From Chitinophaga parva (lineage in GTDB: Bacteria > Bacteroidota > Bacteroidia > Chitinophagales > Chitinophagaceae), in assembly GCF_003071345.1 (NCBI RefSeq), contig NZ_QCYK01000003.1, forward strand, positions 558,001 to 622,000: a DNA stretch of 64,000 nt, in the 5' to 3' direction. This document shows, piece by piece, positions 1 through 8,621 of the stretch. The position numbers and the translations under genes were made by a program. The notes beneath the pieces were generated by a model. The model searched no databases, was not told the origin of the DNA, and saw only the letters and a list, made by a program, of their open reading frames with translations. Positions within the stretch are counted from its first letter, which is position 1; each line of letters starts with the position of its first letter.

Positions 1-2
1 CC

Positions 3-899
3 ATCCGGGAATTTCACCAGTTCAAGCGCCTGCCGGGGCCGGAGCATCCTTTGATCAGCGTGATCAATGTAGGTGCGGTGGACCGGGTGCGCATCATCGA
101 TGCCGCAAGCTGGTCCTACGGCTTTTATTGCGTGGCCATTAAGCGGATCGCCGAATCGCAGTATGTGAAGGTGAAGTATGGGCAACAGGTCTATGACTTT
201 GATGGTGGCATCATGTCTTTTGTGGCGCCCGGCCAGGTGGTAGGGCTCATGGTGGATAAAGAAGAAGTGATCATAAAATCGGGATGGCTGCTATGCATTC
301 ATCCTGATTTCTTTTGGAATACGCCGCTGGCAAAGACCATCCGGCGGTACGACTTCTGGGATTATTCCGTGAACGAGGCATTATTCCTCTCCGAAAAAGA
401 GGAAACCATCGTCAACGACCTCGTCCACCACATCCGGCAGGAGTATCATACCAACATTGATAAGTTCAGCAAAAATATTATCATCTCCCACCTGGAAGCG
501 TTGTTTAACTATGCAGACCGGTTTTACCACCGGCAATTCCTTACCCGGGAAAAAGCCAACCACCAGGTACTGGAACGGCTGGAAGACGTGCTGGACGCCT
601 ATTTCGGCAGCGATGACCTTTGCACAAAAGGGCTGCCCACGGTAGCCTTTGTAGCGCAGTCATTGAATGTATCCCCCAAATACCTGAGCAGCATGCTGAA
701 AACACTCACCGGGCAAAATACACAACAACACATCCATGAAAAGTTAATTGAGAAGGCGAAGGAAAAGTTATCATCCAGTACGCTTACGGTGAGCGAAATA
801 GCCTATGAGCTGGGGTTTGAGCACTTACAATCGTTCAGTAAATTATTTAAGGCCAAGACGAAATTATCACCTTTGGCATTCAGGGCTTCGTTTGAATAG
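3..899 (+). CDS. AraC family transcriptional regulator (5' end outside window)
   Basis: The reading frame is open from base 3 and already codes for regulator-like residues (REFHQFKRLPGPEHPLISVIN). The true start therefore lies left of the window, and the TTG at 51 is not it. The N-terminal part is the sensor region common in Bacteroidota AraC proteins. The C-terminal ~100 residues hold two helix-turn-helix units (VAFVAQSLNVSPKYLSSML and LTVSEIAYELGFEHLQSFSKLFK), followed by an SPLAFR ending like the usual SP..FR motif. It probably binds DNA as an activator or repressor of a nearby operon. The target cannot be read from the sequence. The next gene on this strand is the SusC at 3525, but a convergent gene lies between them. 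Family call is firm; target unknown. Confidence 0.9.
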   Translation: MREFHQFKRLPGPEHPLISVINVGAVDRVRIIDAASWSYGFYCVAIKRIAESQYVKVKYGQQVYDFDGGIMSFVAPGQVVGLMVDKEEVIIKSGWLLCIHPDFFWNTPLAKTIRRYDFWDYSVNEALFLSEKEETIVNDLVHHIRQEYHTNIDKFSKNIIISHLEALFNYADRFYHRQFLTREKANHQVLERLEDVLDAYFGSDDLCTKGLPTVAFVAQSLNVSPKYLSSMLKTLTGQNTQQHIHEKLIEKAKEKLSSSTLTVSEIAYELGFEHLQSFSKLFKAKTKLSPLAFRASFE

Positions 900-913
900 A
901 AGAGCAGGGATGT

Positions 914-1021
914 TCAAAGCCCTTCCGTTGTAAACAGTTTCCAGCGCCCTTCTGAGACCACTTCCACGTGGCCATCCACGACTTTCTGCGCGGTTTGATC
1001 ACCTATCAAATAAGACGGCAT
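914..1021 (-). pseudogene. Possible gene fragment, 35 codons
   Basis: The minus strand reads MPSYLIGDQTAQKVVDG, then HVEVVSEGRWKLFTTEGL and a stop. The composition is that of an ordinary soluble protein C-terminus, unlike random translation. It lies beyond the terminator of the beta-helix gene, so it is not part of that transcript. It could be the remaining tail of a deleted gene or a true small protein. I cannot name a family. Confidence 0.25.
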
Positions 1022-1146
1022 GGGCAATGTAAATTTTTAATCATTAAGGCTCAACGTCGAAATTTTGATCTAACACTCACCACTTATGGTAATTGTATCC
1101 ATGGCTTTCCTGAGTGGCGTTGCATGCGGCCCGGCTACTACAAGAT

Positions 1147-1183
1147 AAAAAAAACAGCACCACACCTTCCGGCATGATGCTGT
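1147..1183 (-). terminator. Rho-independent terminator of the beta-helix gene
   Basis: On the minus strand, ACAGCATCA pairs with TGGTGCTGT (nine pairs, one G-U) around a 12-base loop, followed directly by eight T. It sits about 60 bases after the stop of the gene at 1243-2823. Confidence 0.8.
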
Positions 1184-1242
1184 AGCTAACGAGTGTCAAT
1201 ACCACAAGACACATTCTTTACTAAAAAATCTTTCGTTGCGTG

Positions 1243-2823
1243 CTATTGTGCTGCACCCACGGCCGGGGCCATGGTGGCGGATACCGGCTTGCCAAAGTAG
1301 TCCTGGCCTCCATTGTTGCTGATCAACACGCCTGCACCAATGGCGGGTGAGTTGCCCTGCAGCTTATATCCATTCACCGTATTTATGCCACTGCCGCCAC
1401 TGCCCGGTGCTACCAGCAATGGGTTTACCGTATAGCCAGTGCTATCGCTGGCTGCTTTAGGACCAGGGTAATAGAAATTGTGGTCATACACAATATTGGC
1501 CTGGTCATCAAACTGGGTGGCGGGTGCATAGAAAATATTGTTCCTGAACTCCAGCCCCGGGTGCACGCCGGTGCCGCCGGCACGGTCCAGTACCCCGATC
1601 TTGGTAGCATCGTAGAAGGTATTGTTATAAATATAGATCGGCACTACTTTTCCGTTGGGATGCTCGTGCAGTTCAAACACGCGGTTACCAAACGGGTCGC
1701 CATCATTCTGGCTGATATTGTAACGCACTATACCGTAGGTAAAGTCGGGCCCCGGATCGCCCATGTGCAGGAAGAAGCCTCCCTGGTTGTCGTGTGAATA
1801 ATTGTACTGGATGATCGTGTAGCCCGGTGTGCCCAGGTCAATGTCAAAGGCCTCGGAATCCATGGACGCATATGGCACCGGGTTGGTCAGCCGCGTATAG
1901 GCTACCTCGTTATGCTGGATGATCATGTTCTTGCCCCGGCCCCAGAGGCCTGCCAGTACAATGTTCATATTCACGCCCAGCGTATAGGCGCCGGCGTTCA
2001 GTACCCGGTTATTTTCTATCAGCACATTCTTGGAAGTATACACGATGATGCCTTCCAGCGCAGTGCTGTCCACCACGTTCTGGCGGATGACGATGTTATT
2101 GTTATAATAAGTGGTGTCCTTGTTGCTGCCATCGCCCATCATGATGCCGCGGGAAGAGCAGCGCTTCAGGTCATTTCCTTCTATGGTCAGGCTGTCAAAA
2201 TAAGCCTGGGCCGCATTAGACCTTACAAAGATGCCCGCCTGCAGGTGGCGGTTGGTAATGGGCATGCCTTCCACATCATGGATGTTATTATGCTTAATGC
2301 AGATGCCCGGGTAAGTGCCCGCCGTGGCCAGGGCTACGTAAATGCCAGACAGGGAAATATCTGGTGGCCTTACCGCCCGCGGATGGCTTACATCAAAATT
2401 CTCGAACGTCAGGTATTTGGCATCCTGGATCAGCACCGCGGAAAGCGTGGCATTGTTACCCACGATCCTGGGCTTGTCGCCCGTGCCATAGGCGCCAAAC
2501 GTGATCCGGGCGTCATGGGTGCCGGAGCTTTTTATGACCAGGGTACCTGTCCACGCGTTGCCTCTTTTAAACAGTACAGAGTCCCCCGGCTGGAACGTGG
2601 TGGCGTTCACTTTGGTGAGGGTCTTCCAGGCCGTGTTGGGCGATAACCCGTCGGCAGAGTCGGAGCCGTTGTTGTCAATATAATAACGGGTGGTGGTCAC
2701 CACCGGGCCGCCATCGCTCCCGTGGGGCGGCAACAGGAATGGCAGTTTGGAGCAGGAGCTCAGTAAACCGGCTTGCAGGCAAATAGCGCCCAGCACCCGG
2801 GATAAGGCCTTTGTTTTTTTCAT
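1243..2823 (-). CDS. Secreted right-handed beta-helix lipoprotein, lyase-like candidate
   Basis: This is a 526-residue surface or periplasmic protein. The chosen ATG (2823) starts MKKTKALSRVLGAICLQAGLLSSC, a lipoprotein signal with its lipid-carrying cysteine in LLSSC. The longer in-frame start at 2943 is unlikely because a good promoter lies inside it. After a Ser/Pro-rich linker comes YYIDNNGSDSADG...PGDSVLFKRGN, the typical opening of parallel beta-helix proteins. Repeated N-rich coils follow (IEGNDLKR, VIRQNVVDS, IENNRVLN, IQHNEVAY). This fold occurs in pectate- and alginate-type lyases, in GH28 and in inactive binding proteins. No catalytic residues can be assigned by eye. It is divergent from the SusC operon and could act on the same glycan, possibly as the lyase that the GH105 gene implies. 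Confidence 0.8.
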   Translation of the reverse strand: MKKTKALSRVLGAICLQAGLLSSCSKLPFLLPPHGSDGGPVVTTTRYYIDNNGSDSADGLSPNTAWKTLTKVNATTFQPGDSVLFKRGNAWTGTLVIKSSGTHDARITFGAYGTGDKPRIVGNNATLSAVLIQDAKYLTFENFDVSHPRAVRPPDISLSGIYVALATAGTYPGICIKHNNIHDVEGMPITNRHLQAGIFVRSNAAQAYFDSLTIEGNDLKRCSSRGIMMGDGSNKDTTYYNNNIVIRQNVVDSTALEGIIVYTSKNVLIENNRVLNAGAYTLGVNMNIVLAGLWGRGKNMIIQHNEVAYTRLTNPVPYASMDSEAFDIDLGTPGYTIIQYNYSHDNQGGFFLHMGDPGPDFTYGIVRYNISQNDGDPFGNRVFELHEHPNGKVVPIYIYNNTFYDATKIGVLDRAGGTGVHPGLEFRNNIFYAPATQFDDQANIVYDHNFYYPGPKAASDSTGYTVNPLLVAPGSGGSGINTVNGYKLQGNSPAIGAGVLISNNGGQDYFGKPVSATMAPAVGAAQ

Positions 2824-2873
2824 ACGTGGAATGTTTAATGTGGAATGTCTACAGCCGCCGGCGCTCATGGTTA

Positions 2874-2906
2874 CAAATCTATTACGGGGCAGGGCCGGGA
2901 GCCAAA
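2874..2906 (-). promoter_or_regulatory. Bacteroidota-type promoter of the beta-helix gene
   Basis: On the minus strand a TTTG (-33 element, plus-strand 2903-2906) is followed after 21 bases by TAGATTTG (plus-strand 2874-2881), a perfect TAnnTTTG -7 element. Transcription would start near 2867, about 44 bases before the chosen ATG. Confidence 0.7.
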
Positions 2907-3326
2907 CAGAAACGCCCAAAAAGAGGGAACAAACCGCGGACAAAGTTGTAATAAAATTATAATTTGTTAATATTCATTTATTTATATATAATGAATGACT
3001 CGATTTTTTCTGGCTGCCGCAGGCGAATACCCCGGCTGTTGCAGGTCACCGCGCGGAGGCATGCCGCCCGTTTAAAACCAGGGCATGGCATTCCTCGTTG
3101 CGTATATAAACGGGTATGCTTAAGGGAAGCCAATGCATGCACAAGGATAGTTCGATGTAGGTTCACTATTCGGTTTGTTCAGCGGAGGCTTGGTATTTTT
3201 CCAGCCGGTTAAATACCTTATTGGTTAACCCTTGTATAGACCTGTTTACAAGTAATTGATTTTAAGTGCGTTGGAATTTTGTTTGCACTTTGTTCGCAGT
3301 TTGTTTGCCCTTTTTGACCCCTTTTC

Positions 3327-3358
3327 CTTGCACCAGCTGGCGGCCAAAGGTACTTTTG
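3327..3358 (+). promoter_or_regulatory. Promoter of the first SusC/SusD operon
   Basis: CTTG at 3327-3330 is followed after 20 bases by TACTTTTG (3351-3358), a perfect TAnnTTTG. The predicted start of transcription is near 3365, upstream of both candidate SusC starts (3402 and 3525). Confidence 0.65.
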
Positions 3359-3524
3359 GCGTCAGCATTTGAGCCACGTTTTAATTTCCACTTCCACGCA
3401 TATGAAAAAATTACATGAGTTCCCGTTCAGCGGGCGGTCGCACCCACTGGTGCCATCTGCCCCACACTGTATGCTTCCCGCACCCGACATTGATTTATTT
3501 CACAAAAAATTGACTGTAAAGCAT

Positions 3525-6500
3525 ATGAACATGCGCAAATTCCTCAGCATTGTGCTGCTCGTATTCACCGTCTTTGCCGGCATCCCCGCTGCATTTGCGC
3601 AAGGCCCGGTTGTAAAGGGCGTAGTGATCTCGGAGCAAAATGAGCCTGTACCCGGCGCCACTATCATGGAAGACGGCACTTCCAATGGCACCAGCACCGA
3701 TCCGCAGGGCCGCTTTACCCTCCACGTATCAAAATTTCCCGCTACGCTCACCGTACGCAGCGTAGGATTTACCAACCGTGCCGTGGCGGTAGATGCCCAG
3801 CACACCAACCTCCAGGTGATCCTGGCGCCCAGCTCCAAGCAGCTGCAGGACATCGTGGTGATTGGCTACAGTGCCCAAAAGAAGGCCAACCTGCTGGGCG
3901 CTGTGTCTTCCATTGACACGAAAGACCTCTCTAAAACGGCAGTGACCGGGGTGGCAAACCTCCTCCAGGGCCGCGCCGCCGGCGTGCAGGTAACCAGCGC
4001 CAGTGGCGATCCCCGCTCTACCGGCACGGTGGTGATCCGCGGCGTAGGCAATATCCGTGGCATGTCGCCCCTGTACGTGGTGGACGGTGTGCCGGCCATT
4101 GGCAATACCGGTTTTAATATGAACGCCCGCGATATTGAAAATATCCAGGTGCTCCGCGATGCATCGTCTGCCGCCATTTACGGCGCCCGCGCTGCCGGTG
4201 GGGTGATCCTCATCACCACCAAGAAGGGCGCCCGCAGGGAAAAAATGAACGTGGACATTTCCCTGAGCAATGGTTTCACCCACGGCACTTTCTTACCTAA
4301 GCTGCTGGGCACACCGGAATATAAAAAGGCCTGGGCTGCCATCATTCCCACTGCTACCACATGGAGTGATTCGGTGAACACGGATTGGGTGGATTACCTC
4401 TACCGCACCGGCAAGGAACAGGACTACAATGCCTCCATCAGCGGTGGCAGCGACAAGCAGAACTTTTATGTATCTGCAGGCTACCGCCGCGTGGACGGCA
4501 TTGTCTACAACTCCTGGTCTGAACGTTACAGCCTGCGCGTGAACAGTGACTTTGACCTGGGTAAAAGAGTGAAAATAGGAGAGCGCCTCAACCTGTATTC
4601 TTATGCAGACAACCCACCCACCATTACCGGTACCGCGGCCAATGCCTATGCACTGCCCTTCCGTTCTTCCCCCATGATGCGGCCCAAGAACGCGGACGGC
4701 TCCTGGGGCGGCCTGCCGGCTTCCGGTAACTACAACGGTGGTAACTGGGCGGCTTATGTAAATACAACGAACCGCCGCTACAACGGCCTGGAAACAGAAG
4801 GCAATGTGTATATAGACGTAGAGCCTATTGATGGCCTGCACGTGCGGGCCACCGGTGGCGGTGATTTCACCACCAGCATGGCCCGCCAGTTTGAAGCCAA
4901 ATGGTATGTCTCCGGCCAGTCGAACCAGCCCCAGGATAACCTGCGTAAGCAGGCCAGCCTGGCCATGGCATACGTGGGCAACCTTGTAGCTTCGTATGGC
5001 AGGAAAGTAGGTGATCATGAGTTTAAAGTGCTGGCAGGTACGGAAGCCAGGAAGTCTTCCCAGGATGATCTTTCGGGTTCTATCTACGCGGTAAACTCCG
5101 CCTACTCCGTTCCCGTGATCTCAGATGCTTTCCCGGTGGGCTTTTCAGAGTCTTCTGCCCTGAGCAATGTACCGGGCAATACCAGCGGGCGCTCTTCCGA
5201 TATGAACTACGGCGTAACCCGCATGCTCAGTTATTTCGGGAAGGTGAACTATAGCTATAAGAACAAATACCTGTTTGAAGCAAACCTCCGCCAGGATATG
5301 AGCGACCGTTTTGCACCGAGCTACCGCAAAGGTAATTTCCCCTCTGCGGCCGCGGGTTGGAGACTGACGGAAGAGCAATTCCTGAAGAACAGGTTCCGCG
5401 CACTGTCCGATCTGAAACTGCGCGCCAGCTACGGCAGCCTGGGTAATGATGGCGTGGGCAGCTACGTGTACATTCCTTCCCTTGCCAATTATGATAAAAC
5501 ACAGTTTAACGAACTACCCGGCACCGGTTCTGTAAGCGGCTGGGGCATAGGCCGCGTGGCCAATGAGTCCATCCACTGGGAAACGGTGACCACCACCAAC
5601 GTGGGTGCAGACGTAGGCCTGTTTGACAGCAAGCTGAATGTAACACTGGACTACTACATCCGCGATACAAAAGACATGCTGTACCAACGCAGCCTGCCCA
5701 TCAGCTCCGGCATGATCAACGGCCACTCCGCATCCGACAGTTATGCGCTGGATATGAACCTGGGTAAAATGAGGAACACGGGTTTTGAATTTACCGTGAA
5801 CTACAATAACAACTTTGGTAAGCTGGGTGTGAACGTTGGTTTTAACGCAGCCTTTAACCACAACAAGCTGCTGTCCTTCGGCGGGGAAAACCTGCCCATA
5901 GACGCGGGCTCCGCCGGTGAGTACTGGTCTGGCGCCGTGGCCCGTACCCAGTTGAATGCGCCCATTTCCCAGTTCTTTGGCCTCAAAACAAAAGGCCTCA
6001 TCCCGGATCAGAAAACCATGGATGCGCTGAATGCAAAAGCACAGGCCAATGGCAATGCGTACTGGTATGCAGCCGGCTCTGGTCCGGGCGATATCTGGTA
6101 TGAAGACCGGAACGGTGATGGTGTGATCAATGATAAAGACAGGACCGTGATCGGCAACCCGCTGCCCAAGATGACCTATGGCTTTAACATTGGCCTCACC
6201 TACGGCAGCTTTGATCTCGCTGCTTTCCTTAACGGGGTGTATGGCAATGATGTGTATAATGGCATGGATGGTTACTACAAGAGCATCTACAACGACTTCA
6301 ACACCACCAGCCAGGTATTCAACAGCTCCTTTATGTATGGCAATGGGTTGACCAGCCAGCCCAGGTTTGGTTACATCAATGGCAATGCTTTCCAGTATGA
6401 CCCGAACGGTAACTACAAGAAGATCTCTGACTTCCACGTACAGAAAGGCTCTTTCCTGCGCCTGCAAAACCTGCAGGTGGGGTACAATCTCCCCGGCGCG

Positions 6501-6701
6501 CTGCTCACACGGATGAAGATAAGACAGCTGCGGGTGTACTACAGTGGACAGAACCTGTTTGTGCTGACCAAAGTGAAGAACGTGGACCCGGAAGTAGGCT
6601 TTGCCGGTGCTAACTCCAGCGCGCTGGCACAGGGTATTATTTCTGCGGAAGTGTACCCGAAAACAAGACTGCATTCTTTCGGAGTTGAATTTGGATTCTA
6701 A
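3525..6701 (+). CDS. susC: SusC-like TonB-dependent outer membrane glycan transporter
   Basis: This is the outer-membrane barrel that imports oligosaccharides with TonB energy, working with the SusD lid encoded next. The protein is 1058 residues from the ATG at 3525, which opens a clean signal peptide (MNMRKFLSIVLLVFTVFAGI, cleaved after AFA). An in-frame ATG at 3402 would add 41 residues and cannot be excluded. A carboxypeptidase-regulatory-like domain (VVKGVVISEQNEPVPGATI) comes first. The plug follows (VANLLQGRAAGVQV, VVIRGVGNIRGMSPLYVVDGVP, IYGARAAGGVILITTKKG), then a large beta-barrel ending in aromatic GVEFGF. There is no STN domain, so an anti-sigma partner is not expected. It opens the first PUL; the gap to SusD is 30 bases. 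Confidence 0.96.
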   Translation: MNMRKFLSIVLLVFTVFAGIPAAFAQGPVVKGVVISEQNEPVPGATIMEDGTSNGTSTDPQGRFTLHVSKFPATLTVRSVGFTNRAVAVDAQHTNLQVILAPSSKQLQDIVVIGYSAQKKANLLGAVSSIDTKDLSKTAVTGVANLLQGRAAGVQVTSASGDPRSTGTVVIRGVGNIRGMSPLYVVDGVPAIGNTGFNMNARDIENIQVLRDASSAAIYGARAAGGVILITTKKGARREKMNVDISLSNGFTHGTFLPKLLGTPEYKKAWAAIIPTATTWSDSVNTDWVDYLYRTGKEQDYNASISGGSDKQNFYVSAGYRRVDGIVYNSWSERYSLRVNSDFDLGKRVKIGERLNLYSYADNPPTITGTAANAYALPFRSSPMMRPKNADGSWGGLPASGNYNGGNWAAYVNTTNRRYNGLETEGNVYIDVEPIDGLHVRATGGGDFTTSMARQFEAKWYVSGQSNQPQDNLRKQASLAMAYVGNLVASYGRKVGDHEFKVLAGTEARKSSQDDLSGSIYAVNSAYSVPVISDAFPVGFSESSALSNVPGNTSGRSSDMNYGVTRMLSYFGKVNYSYKNKYLFEANLRQDMSDRFAPSYRKGNFPSAAAGWRLTEEQFLKNRFRALSDLKLRASYGSLGNDGVGSYVYIPSLANYDKTQFNELPGTGSVSGWGIGRVANESIHWETVTTTNVGADVGLFDSKLNVTLDYYIRDTKDMLYQRSLPISSGMINGHSASDSYALDMNLGKMRNTGFEFTVNYNNNFGKLGVNVGFNAAFNHNKLLSFGGENLPIDAGSAGEYWSGAVARTQLNAPISQFFGLKTKGLIPDQKTMDALNAKAQANGNAYWYAAGSGPGDIWYEDRNGDGVINDKDRTVIGNPLPKMTYGFNIGLTYGSFDLAAFLNGVYGNDVYNGMDGYYKSIYNDFNTTSQVFNSSFMYGNGLTSQPRFGYINGNAFQYDPNGNYKKISDFHVQKGSFLRLQNLQVGYNLPGALLTRMKIRQLRVYYSGQNLFVLTKVKNVDPEVGFAGANSSALAQGIISAEVYPKTRLHSFGVEFGF

Positions 6702-6731
6702 CCATTCTATCAGGTAAAAAAATTACGATCA

Positions 6732-8621
6732 ATGAAACGCCACATAATAAAACTGTCTGCCATCCTGGGTTTGAGCGCATTGCTCTTTGGGTGCAGCAAG
6801 AATTTTGTAGATGAGTCAAAGCCTTACAACGTATTGAACCCGGACATTTTCCCGGAGAATATGGCGCAGGTGGACTACTTCCTTAATTCACCCTATGCCA
6901 ATATCCACAGCGTGGAGCTGTTTGGCTTCTCTGACCTGGGCCGCTTTTTTTATAACCTGGACCACACGGGCGATGTAGCCTGGCTGGGTACCAGCGAGTG
7001 GAATGAACTGCAGGTGCTGCATGTCACCGCGGCCAACAGTTATTCCGGTACCCCGTGGAGAGGCCTGTACCGCGGTGTACAGCAGGCCAGGACCTTTATA
7101 GACCAGATAGTGCCCAACTACCGCCAGAAAAAGGGGAGTGGCCTGTCTGCCGCAGACACACTGGCCCTGCGCTATAAGCTGGGCGAGGCTTATTACCTGC
7201 GCGCCTGGCATTATTTCTTCCTGATGAATTTATACGCACAGGATGTGGTGGTGAAAGGTAATGGAGACAATACCGCCCCCGGTGTGATCCTCTTTACTTC
7301 AGATATTAAGATAGGCGACCGTGCAGACGAAATGCGCGCCCGCAGCACCGTGAAGCAGTGCTGGGATTACATCATTGCTGACCTGAAAGCCTCCATGGCA
7401 CAGCTTACAGACCCCAATGGCGGTAAGAAGACCTGGACCGGTGCAGACAAAGGCCGCATTGATTATTATGCAGCGGAAGCCCTGCTGGGCCGTGCGCTGA
7501 TGTATGAAGAACGCTGGATGGAAGCGCGGGACCTGTTCCTGGATATTGTGCACAATTCCGGCAAGTCTTTAATGAGCTTCCCTGATTATTACAACATGTG
7601 GAATGGTAATCCGCAATATTCCTATACCGAAAATAACAACACGGAAGCCCTGCACCAGATCACCATTGTAAGATCAGGTGATAACGCCATGGCCGGCCCT
7701 TCTACCGCGTCTGCCGTAAGCCTGCTCTTTACTCCTTTCTTTGACAATGGTGCACCAGGTGGAGCTACACCAGGCTACGGCAACATGTTTATGCACGACC
7801 GTAACCTGGGCCGCTTTGGTTTCCCGCAAAACTATTACCCCACCATGCAAGGCCTGGGCACGCCCGCCCGCACAGTGGCTACGGCTTACGTGGATTCCTG
7901 CACACACATGAAAAACCTGAAGCGTTATGCAACGGACCCCGATCCACGTTTGTGGGTAAGCGCTTACCAGCCCTGGGTAGATTCTGTAATGAACAATACC
8001 ACCAGGGCAGCCATCCTGCCTTATGGCGCTGGTACAGAAACAGAATACCAGCTGAATGCCCAGCAACCCGCAGATGTGATCAAGCATGGCTGGAGCCTCC
8101 GCAAGTTCAACCTGTATGATATGCAGGCCAGCCAGAACCCGCGCATGCATGGGGCCGACTTCTACTTTACCCGCCTGCCGGAAGTGTACCTGAACCTGGC
8201 GGAATGCTACTGGAAAATAAGCGGTAACAACGCAGATGCAAATGCGCTGGACTATATCAACCGCGTGCACCGCAGGGCATGGAACCGCCCGGATGCTGCC
8301 GGCCAGGATGTAGACTACACCACCATTACAGACGGATCCAGGATCACCAAGGCGCAACTGCATCCTAACACGGCGGATCCTTCTTTCACAGATGCACTGT
8401 CGCTCAATGCGCTGTACTATGAAACCTGGGCCGAAACATTTGGCGAAGCAAAATGGTGGTTCAATGTAAGAAGGTGGTCTCTGGGGCCCAATGAAGCAAA
8501 AGTATATGAGAAAAGCAGGGCAGGCGCCATCACCTGGAACACAGATGACCAGTATGCGCTTCCCATTGTACAAACAGAAATAGACCGGAATGTTAATTGT
8601 GCGCAGAATAAGGGTTATTAA
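6732..8621 (+). CDS. susD: SusD/RagB-like surface glycan-binding lipoprotein
   Basis: This 629-residue lipoprotein sits on the cell surface, captures glycan chains and closes over SusC. The signal MKRHIIKLSAILGLSALLFGC ends in a lipobox cysteine. The N-terminal half has TPR-like helices (YKLGEAYYLRAWHYFFLMNLYA; YYAAEALLGRALMYEERW). The C-terminal SusD domain has the familiar RLPEVYLNLAECYWK and YYETWAETFGEAKWWFNVRRW motifs. It follows SusC by 30 bases, as in nearly all such pairs. Its last 32 bases overlap the start of the GH27 gene, so the operon continues by translational coupling. Confidence 0.95.
   Translation: MKRHIIKLSAILGLSALLFGCSKNFVDESKPYNVLNPDIFPENMAQVDYFLNSPYANIHSVELFGFSDLGRFFYNLDHTGDVAWLGTSEWNELQVLHVTAANSYSGTPWRGLYRGVQQARTFIDQIVPNYRQKKGSGLSAADTLALRYKLGEAYYLRAWHYFFLMNLYAQDVVVKGNGDNTAPGVILFTSDIKIGDRADEMRARSTVKQCWDYIIADLKASMAQLTDPNGGKKTWTGADKGRIDYYAAEALLGRALMYEERWMEARDLFLDIVHNSGKSLMSFPDYYNMWNGNPQYSYTENNNTEALHQITIVRSGDNAMAGPSTASAVSLLFTPFFDNGAPGGATPGYGNMFMHDRNLGRFGFPQNYYPTMQGLGTPARTVATAYVDSCTHMKNLKRYATDPDPRLWVSAYQPWVDSVMNNTTRAAILPYGAGTETEYQLNAQQPADVIKHGWSLRKFNLYDMQASQNPRMHGADFYFTRLPEVYLNLAECYWKISGNNADANALDYINRVHRRAWNRPDAAGQDVDYTTITDGSRITKAQLHPNTADPSFTDALSLNALYYETWAETFGEAKWWFNVRRWSLGPNEAKVYEKSRAGAITWNTDDQYALPIVQTEIDRNVNCAQNKGY

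Larger units (their letters stand above)
900..1242. other. Convergent intergenic region
   Basis: This gap separates the AraC gene from the beta-helix gene, which is transcribed towards it. It holds a terminator for the minus strand (1147-1183) and a short minus-strand reading frame (914-1021). A plus-strand open frame at 968-1177 has no domain-like content and spans the terminator, so I do not regard it as a gene. Confidence 0.6.
2824..3524. other. Divergent promoter region between beta-helix gene and SusC operon
   Basis: About 700 bases separate the two divergent starts. The region holds a minus-strand promoter at 2874-2906 and a plus-strand promoter at 3327-3358. The middle, around 2960-3300, is locally A/T-rich and shows no convincing gene. 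Bases 3402-3524 are open in frame with SusC and may be a 5' leader or an N-terminal extension. Confidence 0.6.

Noticed and set aside
968..1177. 69-codon plus-strand frame
   Set aside because: Runs through the terminator of the opposite gene and shows no protein-like pattern.
1912..2646. 244-codon plus-strand frame
   Set aside because: Antisense to the beta-helix gene, without start context or motifs.
2824..2943. Longer start for the beta-helix gene
   Set aside because: The extra 40 codons contain the promoter and would place the lipoprotein signal internally.
5514..6674. 386-codon minus-strand frame
   Set aside because: Antisense to the SusC barrel, with shadow composition and no recognisable motif.
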